Below are positions 8,940 through 17,568 of a DNA stretch of 48,347 nucleotides, piece after piece. The notes beneath the pieces were generated by a model. It ran no database searches and was not told the origin of the DNA. It saw nothing but the letters and a program-made list of their open reading frames with translations. Made by a program: the position numbers and the translations under genes. This DNA comes from Sutterella sp. (GTDB lineage: Bacteria > Pseudomonadota > Gammaproteobacteria > Burkholderiales > Burkholderiaceae_F). Positions within the stretch are counted from its first letter, which is position 1. Each line of letters starts with the position of its first letter. The stretch lies in contig NZ_JAUNSF010000012.1 in NCBI RefSeq assembly GCF_030539355.1, forward strand, positions 1 to 48,347, in the 5' to 3' direction.

Positions 8940-9629
8940 ATGCTTCCCCTTTCCGCGCTCGAAGAGCGCATCGGCTATGAATTCAAGGACAAGAAGCTCC
9001 TGCGCCGAGCCATCACGCACCGCAGCTTCGGCGCCGAGCACAACGAGCGCCTTGAGTTCCTCGGGGACTCGGTCCTCAACTGCGTGATCGGCTACACGCT
9101 CTTCCAGCGTGACCAGCACTTCAACGAGGGCGACCTCTCGCGCGTGCGCGCGAACCTCGTCTGCGAGGGGACGCTCTACGAGATCGCCCGCCGCATCGAC
9201 GTGTCCTCGTTCCTCCTGATGGGCGACGGCGAGGTGAAGACGGGCGGACACCAGCGTCCCTCGATTCTCGCCGACGCGATGGAGGCGATCTTCGGCGCGG
9301 TGTTCCGCGAGTCGGGGTTCGAAACCGCCGAGCGCGTGATCCTGAAGCTCTACGAGCCGATCTTCTCCACGGGCCTGCCCGCCGAGAAGCTGAGCAAGGA
9401 TCCGAAGACGCGTCTGCAGGAGCTCCTCCAGGGCGAGCACCTGCCGCGCCCCGAGTACAGCATCGTCTCCACGTCGGGCGCCGCGCATGAGCGCAGTTTT
9501 GAGTGCGAGTGCCGCATCGAGGCGCTCGGGATCGTGACGACGGGGCGCGCCAAGAACCGGCGCGCCGCCGAGCAGTGCGCCGCAGAGGCCGCCATTGAAA
9601 TCGCCAAGCAGAGGACGGAAACGAAATGA
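8940..9629 (+). CDS. rnc: ribonuclease III
   Basis: RNase III cuts double-stranded RNA in rRNA precursors and mRNA leaders. From this ATG the protein has 229 residues, normal for the family. The signature ERLEFLGDSVL lies at about 37-47 and holds catalytic acidic residues; a second acidic cluster is in DAMEAIFG. The C-terminal third is the double-stranded-RNA-binding domain. The frame opens at a GTG at 8841, but that codon is inside the upstream hairpin, so the ATG is preferred. The stop codon overlaps the era start. Confidence 0.94.
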   Translation: MLPLSALEERIGYEFKDKKLLRRAITHRSFGAEHNERLEFLGDSVLNCVIGYTLFQRDQHFNEGDLSRVRANLVCEGTLYEIARRIDVSSFLLMGDGEVKTGGHQRPSILADAMEAIFGAVFRESGFETAERVILKLYEPIFSTGLPAEKLSKDPKTRLQELLQGEHLPRPEYSIVSTSGAAHERSFECECRIEALGIVTTGRAKNRRAAEQCAAEAAIEIAKQRTETK

Positions 9630-10729
9630 CGAAGAAGAAGCACGAGCAGGACGACGAGCTCATCGTCGAGACCGAGGTCGAGATCGAGGAAGAGGAGCTC
9701 GAAGACGAGGCTGATGAGGCCGAAGAGGAACTCGACGAGGCCGAAGACGAAGAGGGCGGTCCCGCGATGAGCGAGACCGAGCTCGAGGCGATGCTCGCCA
9801 AGGCCGGCGCCGTCACGGGCCGCGCCGTTCCCGAGGGCTTCCGCTGCGGCTACGTCGGCGTGGTCGGCCGCCCCAACGTCGGCAAGTCCACCCTGATCAA
9901 CGCGCTCGTGGGCGAGAAGGTCTCGATCACCTCGAAGAAGCCCCAGACGACGCGCAACCGCGTCCTCGGCGTCCTCACGACCGAGATGGCGCAGTTCGTC
10001 TTCGTCGACACCCCGGGTTTCCAGACCAAGGTGAAGACGCAGCTCACGCGCCGCATGAACCGCTCGGTGCGCTCCGCCATGGGCGAGTGCGACGCGATCG
10101 TGCTCCTCATTGAGTCCTCGGGCTGGAAGCCCGCCGACATGGAGGTCCTGCAGCTTCTGCCGAAGGAATCCTCGAACGTCATTCTCGCGATCAGCAAGAC
10201 CGACCTCGCGAAGGACCGCAATGCGCTCCTGCCGCTCATGGCCGACTCGATGCGCCGCTTCCCCTTCGCCGCGATCGTGCCGGTCTCGGCCGAGAAGGGG
10301 CGTCAGCTCGACGACCTTCTGCGCGAGATCGAGAAGCTCCTTCCCGAGAGCATCCCGTACTTCGACCCGGACCTCTACACGGACAAGTCGCCGCGCTTCA
10401 TCGCCGCGGAAACGATCCGCGAGAAGGCCTTCCGCCTGTTGGGCGACGAGCTCCCCTACGGCACGGCCGTCACCATCGACCGCTGGAAGGAGACCGAGGA
10501 GGACGGAAAGCGCACCGCCGACATCGTCGCGACGCTCATCGTTGACCGCGAGAGCCACAAGCCCATCGTGATCGGCGAGAAGGGCGCGAAGCTCCGTGAG
10601 ATCTCGCGCCTCGCGCGCGCCGACATCACCGAGCAGCTCGGCTGCCCCGTGCACCTTGAGGTCTGGGTGCGGGTGCGCCGCGGCTGGTCCGACGACGTGA
10701 AGGCGTTGAAGACCCTCGGCTACGACTGA
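9626..10729 (+). CDS. era: GTPase Era with long acidic N-terminal extension
   Basis: Era is an essential GTPase that binds the 3' end of 16S rRNA during small-subunit assembly. G motifs are GRPNVGKST (81-89), DTPGF and SKTD, and the C-terminal KH domain has GEKGAKLRE. At 367 residues it is about 65 longer than usual. The extra N-terminal part (residues 10-48) is almost entirely Glu, Asp and Ala. The ATG overlaps the rnc stop (ATGA), supporting this start by translational coupling. An internal ATG at 9767 would remove most of the acidic part and is the alternative. Confidence 0.93.
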   Translation: MTKKKHEQDDELIVETEVEIEEEELEDEADEAEEELDEAEDEEGGPAMSETELEAMLAKAGAVTGRAVPEGFRCGYVGVVGRPNVGKSTLINALVGEKVSITSKKPQTTRNRVLGVLTTEMAQFVFVDTPGFQTKVKTQLTRRMNRSVRSAMGECDAIVLLIESSGWKPADMEVLQLLPKESSNVILAISKTDLAKDRNALLPLMADSMRRFPFAAIVPVSAEKGRQLDDLLREIEKLLPESIPYFDPDLYTDKSPRFIAAETIREKAFRLLGDELPYGTAVTIDRWKETEEDGKRTADIVATLIVDRESHKPIVIGEKGAKLREISRLARADITEQLGCPVHLEVWVRVRRGWSDDVKALKTLGYD

Positions 10730-10751
10730 TCGTCCCTGAAACAAAGGCTTC

Positions 10752-11759
10752 ATGTCGGACACGGAGAAGGCGGATTCAGAACTCAGGGAGGGCGCGCAGG
10801 CGCCCTCCGCGCCCGTGCTCGCCCTGCCGGCGCCCGCTGTGCCTGAGCGGCTCGTCGTCAAGACGCTGCCGAGGACCGGGCCGGAGAAGGCTGCGCGTCC
10901 TCTTCCGAAGCGAAAGACGGCGCCGAAAAAACCGGAGACGCCGCGCATCCTCACGACGGGGCGCTCCGAGGTGACCCTCGAGGACGCGATCCGTCAGGGC
11001 AGGGCCGCCGAGGCGATTCTGGACGAGATCGAGCGCGAGGAGGCCGGGGGCGCGAAGTCCCGGCGGAATGCCGCCGAGCCCGCGCTCGTGCTCCACACCC
11101 GTCCCTGGAGCGAGTCGAGTCTCGTCGCCGACGTGCTCACCGCCCGCTCGGGACGGCTATTCATGATCGCCAAGGGCGCGAAGCGCCCGGGATCGAACCT
11201 GCGCGGCGTGCTCGTTCCCTTCTCGCTCCTGCGCATGACGTGGTCGGGAAAGCGCGAGGCGAAGATCCTGATGCGCGCCGAGAGGCTCGGGGGGCTCCCG
11301 ACGCTCACGGGCGAGGCTCTGCTCTCGGCCTTCTACGTCAACGAACTCGTGCTGCGTCTCACCGAACGCGATGACCCGCATCCGGGCCTCTTCGCCGCGG
11401 TGGTGCGCGCCGTCGCGCATCTCGGCGACCCCGACCCGGTGGAGCGCCAGAGAACGCTGAGGCGCTTCGAATCAGAGCTTCTCGCCTGCTGCGGCTGGCC
11501 CGTGCTCGTGACCGAGGGGAAGGACATGCCGCGCTTCGTGCTCCGCGCGACGGGCGAGCTCACCGGCATCTCCGAGGAGGCGGCCGAGGGCCTGAAGACC
11601 TGGGGCCGCGCCGAGGTCGAGGACGTCATCGCCGGCAGGCTCGAGCGAGCGGAGGCGCTGCGCGCCGCGCGCGAGATCTACCGCGAGGCGATCGAACTGA
11701 GGCTCGACGGCCGGCCTCTGCGCACCCGTCGCGTGCTCGCGGAGCTCAAGCGCATCTGA
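10752..11759 (+). CDS. recO: DNA repair protein RecO with N-terminal extension
   Basis: RecO helps load RecA onto single-stranded DNA covered by SSB in the RecFOR pathway. The recognisable OB-fold domain begins near residue 108 (ALVLHTRPWSESS) and continues with GRLFMIAKGAKRPGS; the helical C-terminal half follows. Family members are usually about 240 residues, so this 335-residue protein carries about 100 extra N-terminal residues rich in Pro, Ala, Lys and Arg. The start is 22 bp after era. No internal start with a better ribosome binding site is evident, but a later start cannot be excluded. Confidence 0.88.
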   Translation: MSDTEKADSELREGAQAPSAPVLALPAPAVPERLVVKTLPRTGPEKAARPLPKRKTAPKKPETPRILTTGRSEVTLEDAIRQGRAAEAILDEIEREEAGGAKSRRNAAEPALVLHTRPWSESSLVADVLTARSGRLFMIAKGAKRPGSNLRGVLVPFSLLRMTWSGKREAKILMRAERLGGLPTLTGEALLSAFYVNELVLRLTERDDPHPGLFAAVVRAVAHLGDPDPVERQRTLRRFESELLACCGWPVLVTEGKDMPRFVLRATGELTGISEEAAEGLKTWGRAEVEDVIAGRLERAEALRAAREIYREAIELRLDGRPLRTRRVLAELKRI

Positions 11760-11768
11760 CCTCTCCGG

Positions 11769-12443
11769 TCAGACATCAACGATCTCGGCCAGTGCCCGCG
11801 CCGAGACCGTCCGCGGCAGGATCACCTCGAGGCCGGTCGCCTCGGCGACGAGGCGCTTCTGCGCCCGCGAGAATCCCATGCAGTCGAGCAGGATCACCGC
11901 CGCGCCCTGGGCCTTGAGACTCTCCGCAGCCGCGAGCACGGTGTCCATGTCGCCGTAGGGAAGCGCCGCGGCGCACGCGATGAGCCCCGCGCCCTCGTCG
12001 TGCCAGAAGATGTGCGCGGCCTGCATCTTCCCGGCAGCCGGACTGAGCACGCCGAGGCGCCGTCCCCTGAGCGTTCCCGTCACGAACGCCCGGACGAGCG
12101 CGGTGGGCTGCAGCACCGGGATCTGAGAGCGGAAGGCCGGGAAGGCGCCGGTGCAGAGCATGAGGATCGCCGAGGCGCCCGCCGCCTCCGCGCGGGTGAT
12201 GCAGTCCTGCAGACGTCCGAGAATCTTCCGGTCCGAAAACTCGACGGGCGTGCCGTCGGCGAGCTTCGTCGTCACCGGCGCCTCGCCCGGGTCGGGCCCG
12301 AATTCGCGGCGGATCTCAGCGGGCGTGAGGCCGTCGAGCGCACCGAACTGAAGGATTTCCACCCCGGGAAGCAGCGGGGCGATGTCGGAGACCATGTCCG
12401 TGCGCGGGGACTGGCCGACGGTGATGGCAGCGATTTTCTTCAT
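11769..12443 (-). CDS. AroM family protein
   Basis: This 224-residue protein resembles AroM, a protein of unknown function found beside aroL in enterobacteria. It has the ITVGQSPRTDM start and the LLDCMGFS block typical of the family. The two cysteines, in LMLCTGAF and LLDCMGF, are placed like those of the Asp/Glu racemase fold, so a racemase or isomerase-like reaction is possible but unproven. It faces recO with 9 bp between stop codons and splits recO from pdxJ, which are normally adjacent. A GAAGCGAGA stretch precedes the start. Confidence 0.82.
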   Translation of the reverse strand: MKKIAAITVGQSPRTDMVSDIAPLLPGVEILQFGALDGLTPAEIRREFGPDPGEAPVTTKLADGTPVEFSDRKILGRLQDCITRAEAAGASAILMLCTGAFPAFRSQIPVLQPTALVRAFVTGTLRGRRLGVLSPAAGKMQAAHIFWHDEGAGLIACAAALPYGDMDTVLAAAESLKAQGAAVILLDCMGFSRAQKRLVAEATGLEVILPRTVSARALAEIVDV

Positions 12444-12752
12444 TGATTTTTCTCGCTTCGTAATGGCCGCCGCGGGTGGGGGTGCCCGCAGCGGATAACC
12501 TGAAAAGGATAGAGGGAGGGTCCTGAGCGCGCACCTCCCCGTTGGGAGGCCCCGGACTTATCCCGAAGGATTACGAAACCGCCTGCGGCTTAGGCAGAAC
12601 GGAGAAGGGCGGCCGAGTCTGTGCGTGATAAGCTCACCCAAATTCAAAGAAGAATCCGGTACGAATCAGAAATTCCGGCACCCCCATGAGGCTTCTTCCA
12701 GCCGCGGGGAGCGCAAAGACCCGTTTCAAACGTTTTCGAGGAGATGAGGACA
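12444..12752. other. divergent region between the AroM-family gene and pdxJ
   Basis: This 309-bp stretch must hold the promoters of both divergent genes. Visible structures are a GC-rich inverted repeat near 12470-12495 and a hairpin CCTCCC/GGGAGG at 12534-12549. No promoter matches well enough to call. Confidence 0.4.
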
Positions 12753-13508
12753 ATGGTCCGCACTCAGCTTTCCGTCAATCTCAACAAGGTTGCGCTCGTG
12801 CGCAATTCCCGCGAGGGCAACGCTCCCGATCCGGTCCGCCTCGGCCGCATCGCGCTCGAGGCCGGCGCCGCCGGTCTCACGGTTCATCCGCGTCCCGACG
12901 AGCGCCACATCCGCCGCTCGGACTTGGCGCCCCTCAAGGCCCTCGTCGACAGCTTCCCCGGACGCGAACTCAACATCGAGGGCAATCCCTTCGAGAACCT
13001 GATGCCGATCATCCGCGAGATCCGCCCGCACCAGGTGACTTTCGTGCCGGACGCCACCGACCAGAAGACGAGCGACCACGGCTTCTATCTTGACGACGAG
13101 GACGTGCGCAAGCAGCTCCGCCCGGTGATCGAGGAGGCGAAGAAGCTCGGCTGCCGCGTGAGCCTCTTCGTCGATCCCGAGCCCGACTTCATCAAGTACG
13201 TCAAGGAGCTCGGCGCCGACCGCATCGAGCTCTACACCGAGGCCTACGCCATCGCCGCCGAGACCGAGATCGTCGAGGACGTGATCGTCCCCTACGCCGA
13301 CTGCGCGCAGATCGCGAGCGAGCTCGGCATCGGCGTCAACGCCGGCCATGACCTTTCGCTCACGAACGTCGGGCAGCTCCTCAGGGAGTGCAAGCACATT
13401 CAGGAGGTCTCGATCGGCCAGGCCTTCACCGCCGAGGCGCTCGAGTACGGCTTCGCCGAGACGGTGCGCCGCTACAATCAGATCTTTGACGAAATCGCCG
13501 GAGCCTGA
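12753..13508 (+). CDS. pdxJ: pyridoxine 5'-phosphate synthase
   Basis: PdxJ joins 1-deoxy-xylulose 5-phosphate and amino-acetone phosphate to make pyridoxine 5'-phosphate (vitamin B6, DXP-dependent route). The 251-residue TIM barrel shows LSVNLNKVALVRN, HPRPDERH with an active-site His, LNIEGNP and GVNAGHDLS. The ATG at 12753 is chosen because GAGGAG lies 9 bp upstream; an ATG three codons earlier almost touches that site. nagZ follows after 5 bp. acpS, usually between them in this lineage, is missing. Confidence 0.94.
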   Translation: MVRTQLSVNLNKVALVRNSREGNAPDPVRLGRIALEAGAAGLTVHPRPDERHIRRSDLAPLKALVDSFPGRELNIEGNPFENLMPIIREIRPHQVTFVPDATDQKTSDHGFYLDDEDVRKQLRPVIEEAKKLGCRVSLFVDPEPDFIKYVKELGADRIELYTEAYAIAAETEIVEDVIVPYADCAQIASELGIGVNAGHDLSLTNVGQLLRECKHIQEVSIGQAFTAEALEYGFAETVRRYNQIFDEIAGA

Positions 13509-13513
13509 TTCTT

Positions 13514-14554
13514 ATGCTCAGCCGGGAAAAAATCGCCCTTGCCGACTCGCTCGGTCCCGTGGTCGTCGACATTGAGGGAACCGTCCTCACGACGCACGAG
13601 ATCGAACGCCTGCGGCACCCCCTCACGGGCGCCGTGATCCTCTTCACGAGGAACTTCGCCAACCCGGACGAACTCACCGCGCTCACGGGTGCCATCCACG
13701 GCGTCCGCCCCGGGATCCTCATTGCAGTGGATCACGAGGGCGGCCGCGTGCAGCGCTTCCGCGAGGGTTTCACCGCCATCCCCGCGATGTCGGACTTCCG
13801 AAAGTTCGGCGACCAAGCCCCGGGGCTCCTCGCCGCCGCGGGCTACGTGCTCGCCTCGGAACTCCGCGCATGCGGCGTGGACTTCAGCTTCACCCCCGTT
13901 CTTGACCTCGACCACGGCCGCTCGGCCGTGATCGGCAACCGCTCGCTCGGCGCGACCCCGGCGGAGGTGACGCGCAACGCGCGCGGCCTCATCGCGGGCC
14001 TGCGCCAGGCAGGCATGAGCAACTGCGGCAAGCACTTCCCCGGCCACGGCTGGGCGCAGGCCGACAGCCATGTGGCGCTGCCCACCGACGAGCGCAGCCT
14101 CGAGGAGGTGCTCGCCGACCTCGCGCAGTACCGCGCGCTCACGACCGAACTCGACTCGGTCATGACGGCCCACGTGGGCTACACGTGCTACGGCGGCGAG
14201 ACGGCCACCTACTCGAGGGAACTCCTCGGGCACGTGCTCCGAGAGTCAGTCGGCTTCTCGGGCATCGTCTTCTCCGACGATCTCTCGATGAAGGGCGCGG
14301 GCAGCCTCGACTCGCCCGCCCAGCGCGCCATCCGCGCGCTCGCCTCGGGCTGCGACATGGTGCTCCACTGCAACCATCCCGACGAGGTGGACTCGATCCT
14401 CGGGGAACTGCACTGGACGCGCCCGGCGGCCTTCAACGAGCGCCTCGCGAGACTGCTCCCCGACCCGGGCACGCCCGTGTCGATGCAGCACCTGCGGCAG
14501 ACGGCCCTCTGGCGGGCCGCGCACGGGCGCCTCGCCGAGGCCGGACTCGTCTGA
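13514..14554 (+). CDS. nagZ: beta-N-acetylhexosaminidase, peptidoglycan recycling
   Basis: NagZ removes N-acetylglucosamine from anhydro-muropeptides in the cytoplasm during cell wall recycling. The 346-residue glycoside hydrolase family 3 protein shows the substrate loop KHFPGHG followed by DSHVALP, DHEGGRVQRF near residue 75 and the nucleophile region SDDLSMKGA. It starts 5 bp after pdxJ and is probably co-translated. A strong terminator follows. Confidence 0.94.
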   Translation: MLSREKIALADSLGPVVVDIEGTVLTTHEIERLRHPLTGAVILFTRNFANPDELTALTGAIHGVRPGILIAVDHEGGRVQRFREGFTAIPAMSDFRKFGDQAPGLLAAAGYVLASELRACGVDFSFTPVLDLDHGRSAVIGNRSLGATPAEVTRNARGLIAGLRQAGMSNCGKHFPGHGWAQADSHVALPTDERSLEEVLADLAQYRALTTELDSVMTAHVGYTCYGGETATYSRELLGHVLRESVGFSGIVFSDDLSMKGAGSLDSPAQRAIRALASGCDMVLHCNHPDEVDSILGELHWTRPAAFNERLARLLPDPGTPVSMQHLRQTALWRAAHGRLAEAGLV

Positions 14555-14582
14555 TGCCTGACGGCCTGATGAACTAAAGAAT

Positions 14583-14621
14583 CGCCGCGGATCTCTCCTG
14601 AAGGTCCGCGGCGAAATTCTT
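14583..14621 (+). terminator. intrinsic terminator after nagZ
   Basis: A perfect 9-bp stem CGCCGCGGA/TCCGCGGCG with a 13-nt loop is followed by AAATTCTTTT. It ends the pdxJ-nagZ transcript. Confidence 0.8.
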
Positions 14622-14666
14622 TTCGGGGAGCAGCCCCGGAGCTCACACGAAGCGCCTGGGCGGCAT

Positions 14667-14706
14667 CATGGGGAATCGGCGCCGGTCATGGGGAAAATTC
14701 CCCATG
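14667..14706. repeat. three CATGGGGAA repeats, two forming a palindrome
   Basis: CATGGGGAA occurs at 14667-14675 and 14687-14695, and inverted (TTCCCCATG) at 14698-14706. The last two form an inverted repeat with a 2-bp centre. The cluster lies between converging genes (nagZ and the autotransporter). It may be a protein-binding site or an RNA structure. Confidence 0.7.
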
Positions 14707-14727
14707 ATCCGCGGAGGCCGGAAGAAT

Positions 14728-14763
14728 GAAATCGCCGCGGCCCGGGAGATCCGGACCGCGGCG
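14728..14763 (-). terminator. terminator of autotransporter 1
   Basis: CGCCGCGG (14733-14740) pairs with CCGCGGCG (14756-14763) and an inner CCCGG/CCGG extends the stem. Read leftward it is followed by ATTTCATTCTT. It lies about 35 bp beyond the autotransporter stop. Confidence 0.7.
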
Positions 14764-14795
14764 ATGATTCACTCAGCGGTGATCAGAGAGGCTGA

Positions 14796-17009
14796 TCAGT
14801 ACCACGTGTGGCGCAGGCCGATGTTGAAGCGCCAGAGTTCGTCGACGTCGCCGCCGCTCGTGCGCTCAAGGTCAACGTACGTGTAGGTGCGGTCGGTGAG
14901 GTTGAAGTTGGCGCCGATGCCGTACTCAACCCAGGCGCCGCCGATGTCGTCGGTGATGCGCGAGGTGTTCGTGCCCTTCGAGTACATGGCCTCGGACTCG
15001 CCGTCGAAGTCATAGACGGCAGAGACGCGGGCGTAGATGTTGCCGCGTTTCTCCGGGAACTTCAGGCCGCCGCGCAGGCCGATGCGGCCGATGAGCGAGC
15101 TGAAGTCGTCCTGCTCGATGCGCACGCCGTTCGATGCGGTGACGTCATCGCCGATGATGCGGCCGTAGGTGAGCTCGGCCTGCGGCTCGACGAAGGCGAT
15201 CTCGTTGACGTCCCAGTGCCAGCCGGCCTCGGCGCTCACCGAGTACGCGTTGTTCTTCGTCTTGCCCGACATGTTCGCGATGTCGAACTTCGACTCGATG
15301 CGCGAGTACTTCGCGATCAGGTCAAGGAAGAAGCCGTTGTCGGAGATCCAGGAGCCGTAGGCGGCGAGGCCGAAGGTCTCGGTGTCGCCCGAGCCCTGGG
15401 CATAGGTGGTCGAACCGTCGGTGTAGCTGAACGCGCCGCCCACCTTCCAGTCGCCGATCGCGTAGTCGCTGCCGACCTGGATCGAGGTGCTCTTCTGGCG
15501 GACGTTCTGGCGGCCGTACTTCTGCTCGGCGCCGTAGATGCGGGCCCAGGAGCCGAGCGTGCCCGGCTGGTCACGCAGCTCGCCCATGCGCTTCGTGAGG
15601 TCGTTCATCTCGTGGCGCCACTGGATGGTGGCGAGCGACGTGACCGACGAGAGGGTCTCGAGCTTGGTGTTGGTCGCGGTCGTGGGGGTTGAGATTGTGC
15701 CCGTATCGGCATCAACCGTGGCCGTCACGGCGCCGTTCACGTCACCCTCGGCGACCGACAGGGTCTGGCTGGTGCCCTCGGCAGTGATGTTGCTCTGGAG
15801 GGTCGCGAGATCCTCGGCGGCGTTCGTCAGGTCATCGGCGGTGATGCCGGTGAAGTTGACGGCGAGGGCGGGCGTCGATTCCGTCGTGTCCACACTGGTG
15901 GCGACGAACTTGGCGGCGCTGAAGCCATCATCGGTCTTCGTCGTCTCGAGGTTGATCGTGCCTCCCGTGCCCGAGAGATTGTCAACGGTGACCGCGGCGG
16001 CATCCGAGCCGACGAGGTCGGACGTGATGTTGATCACGCCGTCGTTGAGCTCAAGATTGTTGATCGACTGGTACTTGATGATCTGGGTGCCGTCATCCGA
16101 GTTGGTGACAGCCGTCGGAGTCCACTGCGCGCCGTCGGAGATGGAGACATAGAGACCGGAGGTCTCGTTGTACTTGGCCGTGCCCTCGTTGGACTTCGGG
16201 TAGTCCTTGTAGGCATTGCCGGTCCAGGAGGAGCCGGCGCCGGAGAGGTTGAGCTTGACCGTGGAGCCGATGTAGTTGCCGCTGTTCTGCGAGGAGCCCG
16301 GGGTCTCGAAGACGATGTCGCCGTTGAGCACGACGGTGCCGGTGCCGGCCTTGTTGATGACGATCGTGGCGAAGCCGCGGGTGTCGATGGCGTTCTTGGC
16401 ATTGACCGTGAGGTTCCCGTTCACCTCGACGTAGCCGTTCGAGAAGGCGGAGATGCCGATCTGGTCGCTCGTGATCGTCGTGTTCGCGGCGTTGATGATG
16501 ATTTCCGAGGTGCCATCAGGCGCCGTGGTGCTCTCGGTGTTGTTCTGGGAGTGAATGCCGAACGTGCCGGAATTCACGACGAGGTTCTCGGCATTGATCT
16601 TGACCGAGCCGCCCTTCAACGCAAAGATGCCCATGTAGGAGCCGTCAAGCGTCACCGTCTTCGTGTTCTCGTCGCCCACGACGATATTGCCGCCCAAGAC
16701 GCTCGCCTGGAGCGCACGGACCGAGCTGACGGAGATGTCGCTGCCGAGGATCGTGGCCGTTTCAGCCTGAGCCGTCGGCTTCTCAAGAGAGGAGTCAACG
16801 TAGCCGACGGCGATGCCGTAGCTCGAGGTCCCCTGAGTGATGACGACGCTCTGGGCGTCCGTGGAACCGATGGCGATCGCGCCGTTCTCAAGAACGGGTG
16901 TGACAGCTGTGCCGTCAACTGTGACGGAGCCGGCGTTGAACGCGAAGGCGGACGAGGAGATTGCCGCGAACGTCGCAATGGCGACGGCGGACTTGAGGAA
17001 CTGCTGCAT
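14796..17009 (-). CDS. autotransporter, type Va secretion, outer membrane barrel
   Basis: This 737-residue protein begins MQQFLKSAVAIATFAAISS and has a Sec signal peptide probably cut after SAFA. The passenger (about 30-480) is Ser/Thr/Asn/Gly-rich with alternating hydrophobics, as in right-handed beta helices. The last 250 residues form an autotransporter barrel (GSWARIYG, then amphipathic strands ending in LRHTWY), which anchors it in the outer membrane. The frame opens at 17087, but GGGAGG 4 bp before the ATG at 17009 and the signal peptide fix this start. It has its own upstream region with an AGGG-type dyad. The function of the passenger is unknown; adhesion is the usual role. Confidence 0.9.
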   Translation of the reverse strand: MQQFLKSAVAIATFAAISSSAFAFNAGSVTVDGTAVTPVLENGAIAIGSTDAQSVVITQGTSSYGIAVGYVDSSLEKPTAQAETATILGSDISVSSVRALQASVLGGNIVVGDENTKTVTLDGSYMGIFALKGGSVKINAENLVVNSGTFGIHSQNNTESTTAPDGTSEIIINAANTTITSDQIGISAFSNGYVEVNGNLTVNAKNAIDTRGFATIVINKAGTGTVVLNGDIVFETPGSSQNSGNYIGSTVKLNLSGAGSSWTGNAYKDYPKSNEGTAKYNETSGLYVSISDGAQWTPTAVTNSDDGTQIIKYQSINNLELNDGVINITSDLVGSDAAAVTVDNLSGTGGTINLETTKTDDGFSAAKFVATSVDTTESTPALAVNFTGITADDLTNAAEDLATLQSNITAEGTSQTLSVAEGDVNGAVTATVDADTGTISTPTTATNTKLETLSSVTSLATIQWRHEMNDLTKRMGELRDQPGTLGSWARIYGAEQKYGRQNVRQKSTSIQVGSDYAIGDWKVGGAFSYTDGSTTYAQGSGDTETFGLAAYGSWISDNGFFLDLIAKYSRIESKFDIANMSGKTKNNAYSVSAEAGWHWDVNEIAFVEPQAELTYGRIIGDDVTASNGVRIEQDDFSSLIGRIGLRGGLKFPEKRGNIYARVSAVYDFDGESEAMYSKGTNTSRITDDIGGAWVEYGIGANFNLTDRTYTYVDLERTSGGDVDELWRFNIGLRHTWY

Positions 17010-17182
17010 AAAACCTCCCAAGTGGTTGGCAGTGTGGTACGACCAATTTAGTCTCACATGGCGCGGCTTGAAAAGTTCTGAGTTCAATACGGGTTCATTC
17101 AGGACCCTGTGACGCGGCCGAGCAACAGTCTGTCGCGATCAGGCCCCGGGAAGCCCGGTGCCGGCATGTTGCGTTTCCTTAG

Positions 17183-17214
17183 AATTTAGTTTTTTAGATC
17201 CTAGGGAAAACACT
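17183..17214 (-). promoter_or_regulatory. candidate promoter of autotransporter 1 with AGGG-N4-CACT dyad
   Basis: Read leftward, AGTGTTTTCCCT (17214-17203) is followed 14 bp later by TAAATT (17188-17183), a possible -10. The dyad would cover the -35 position, as a class II activator site does. Similar dyads occur at 43643, 43717, 47912 and 47941. Confidence 0.35.
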
Positions 17215-17568
17215 GAGTTGCTTTTCTGAAATCGAGGAAGTTGAGATTCCAGGTTCCCTGTTTCACGACATATCCTGAGTCACGATTCTCTTCGCCGGGC
17301 CGGACCGGGAATCAACTGTCCTGCCCTCGTTTACAGGGGAGATGCGTCGTGGAGAGTGAAAGTGAACAAGACCTGCCGGGGCATTCTTGATTGCGTCATC
17401 AGATCTGCCTGACGGCGGCAGGACTGCATTCAGAACCCTCCGGTCATGGGATTGCACGGGCACGACAGGATTCCGGCTCCTGTTGCTCAGACCATGAGGA
17501 TCCGGGCGGCAGGAGCCGGGGCGGGAATCAGACATTGCGGAGCCGGGCCTTGCCGGCCCGGTTCCGGG
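17215..17568. other. gene-free stretch between the two autotransporters
   Basis: No protein gene is supported here. A perfect hairpin CCGGGCC/GGCCCGG near 17543-17561 lies just after the stop of autotransporter 2 and may terminate it, although no T run follows. A short CTGCC/GGCAG repeat lies near 17405. Nothing else stands out. Confidence 0.4.
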
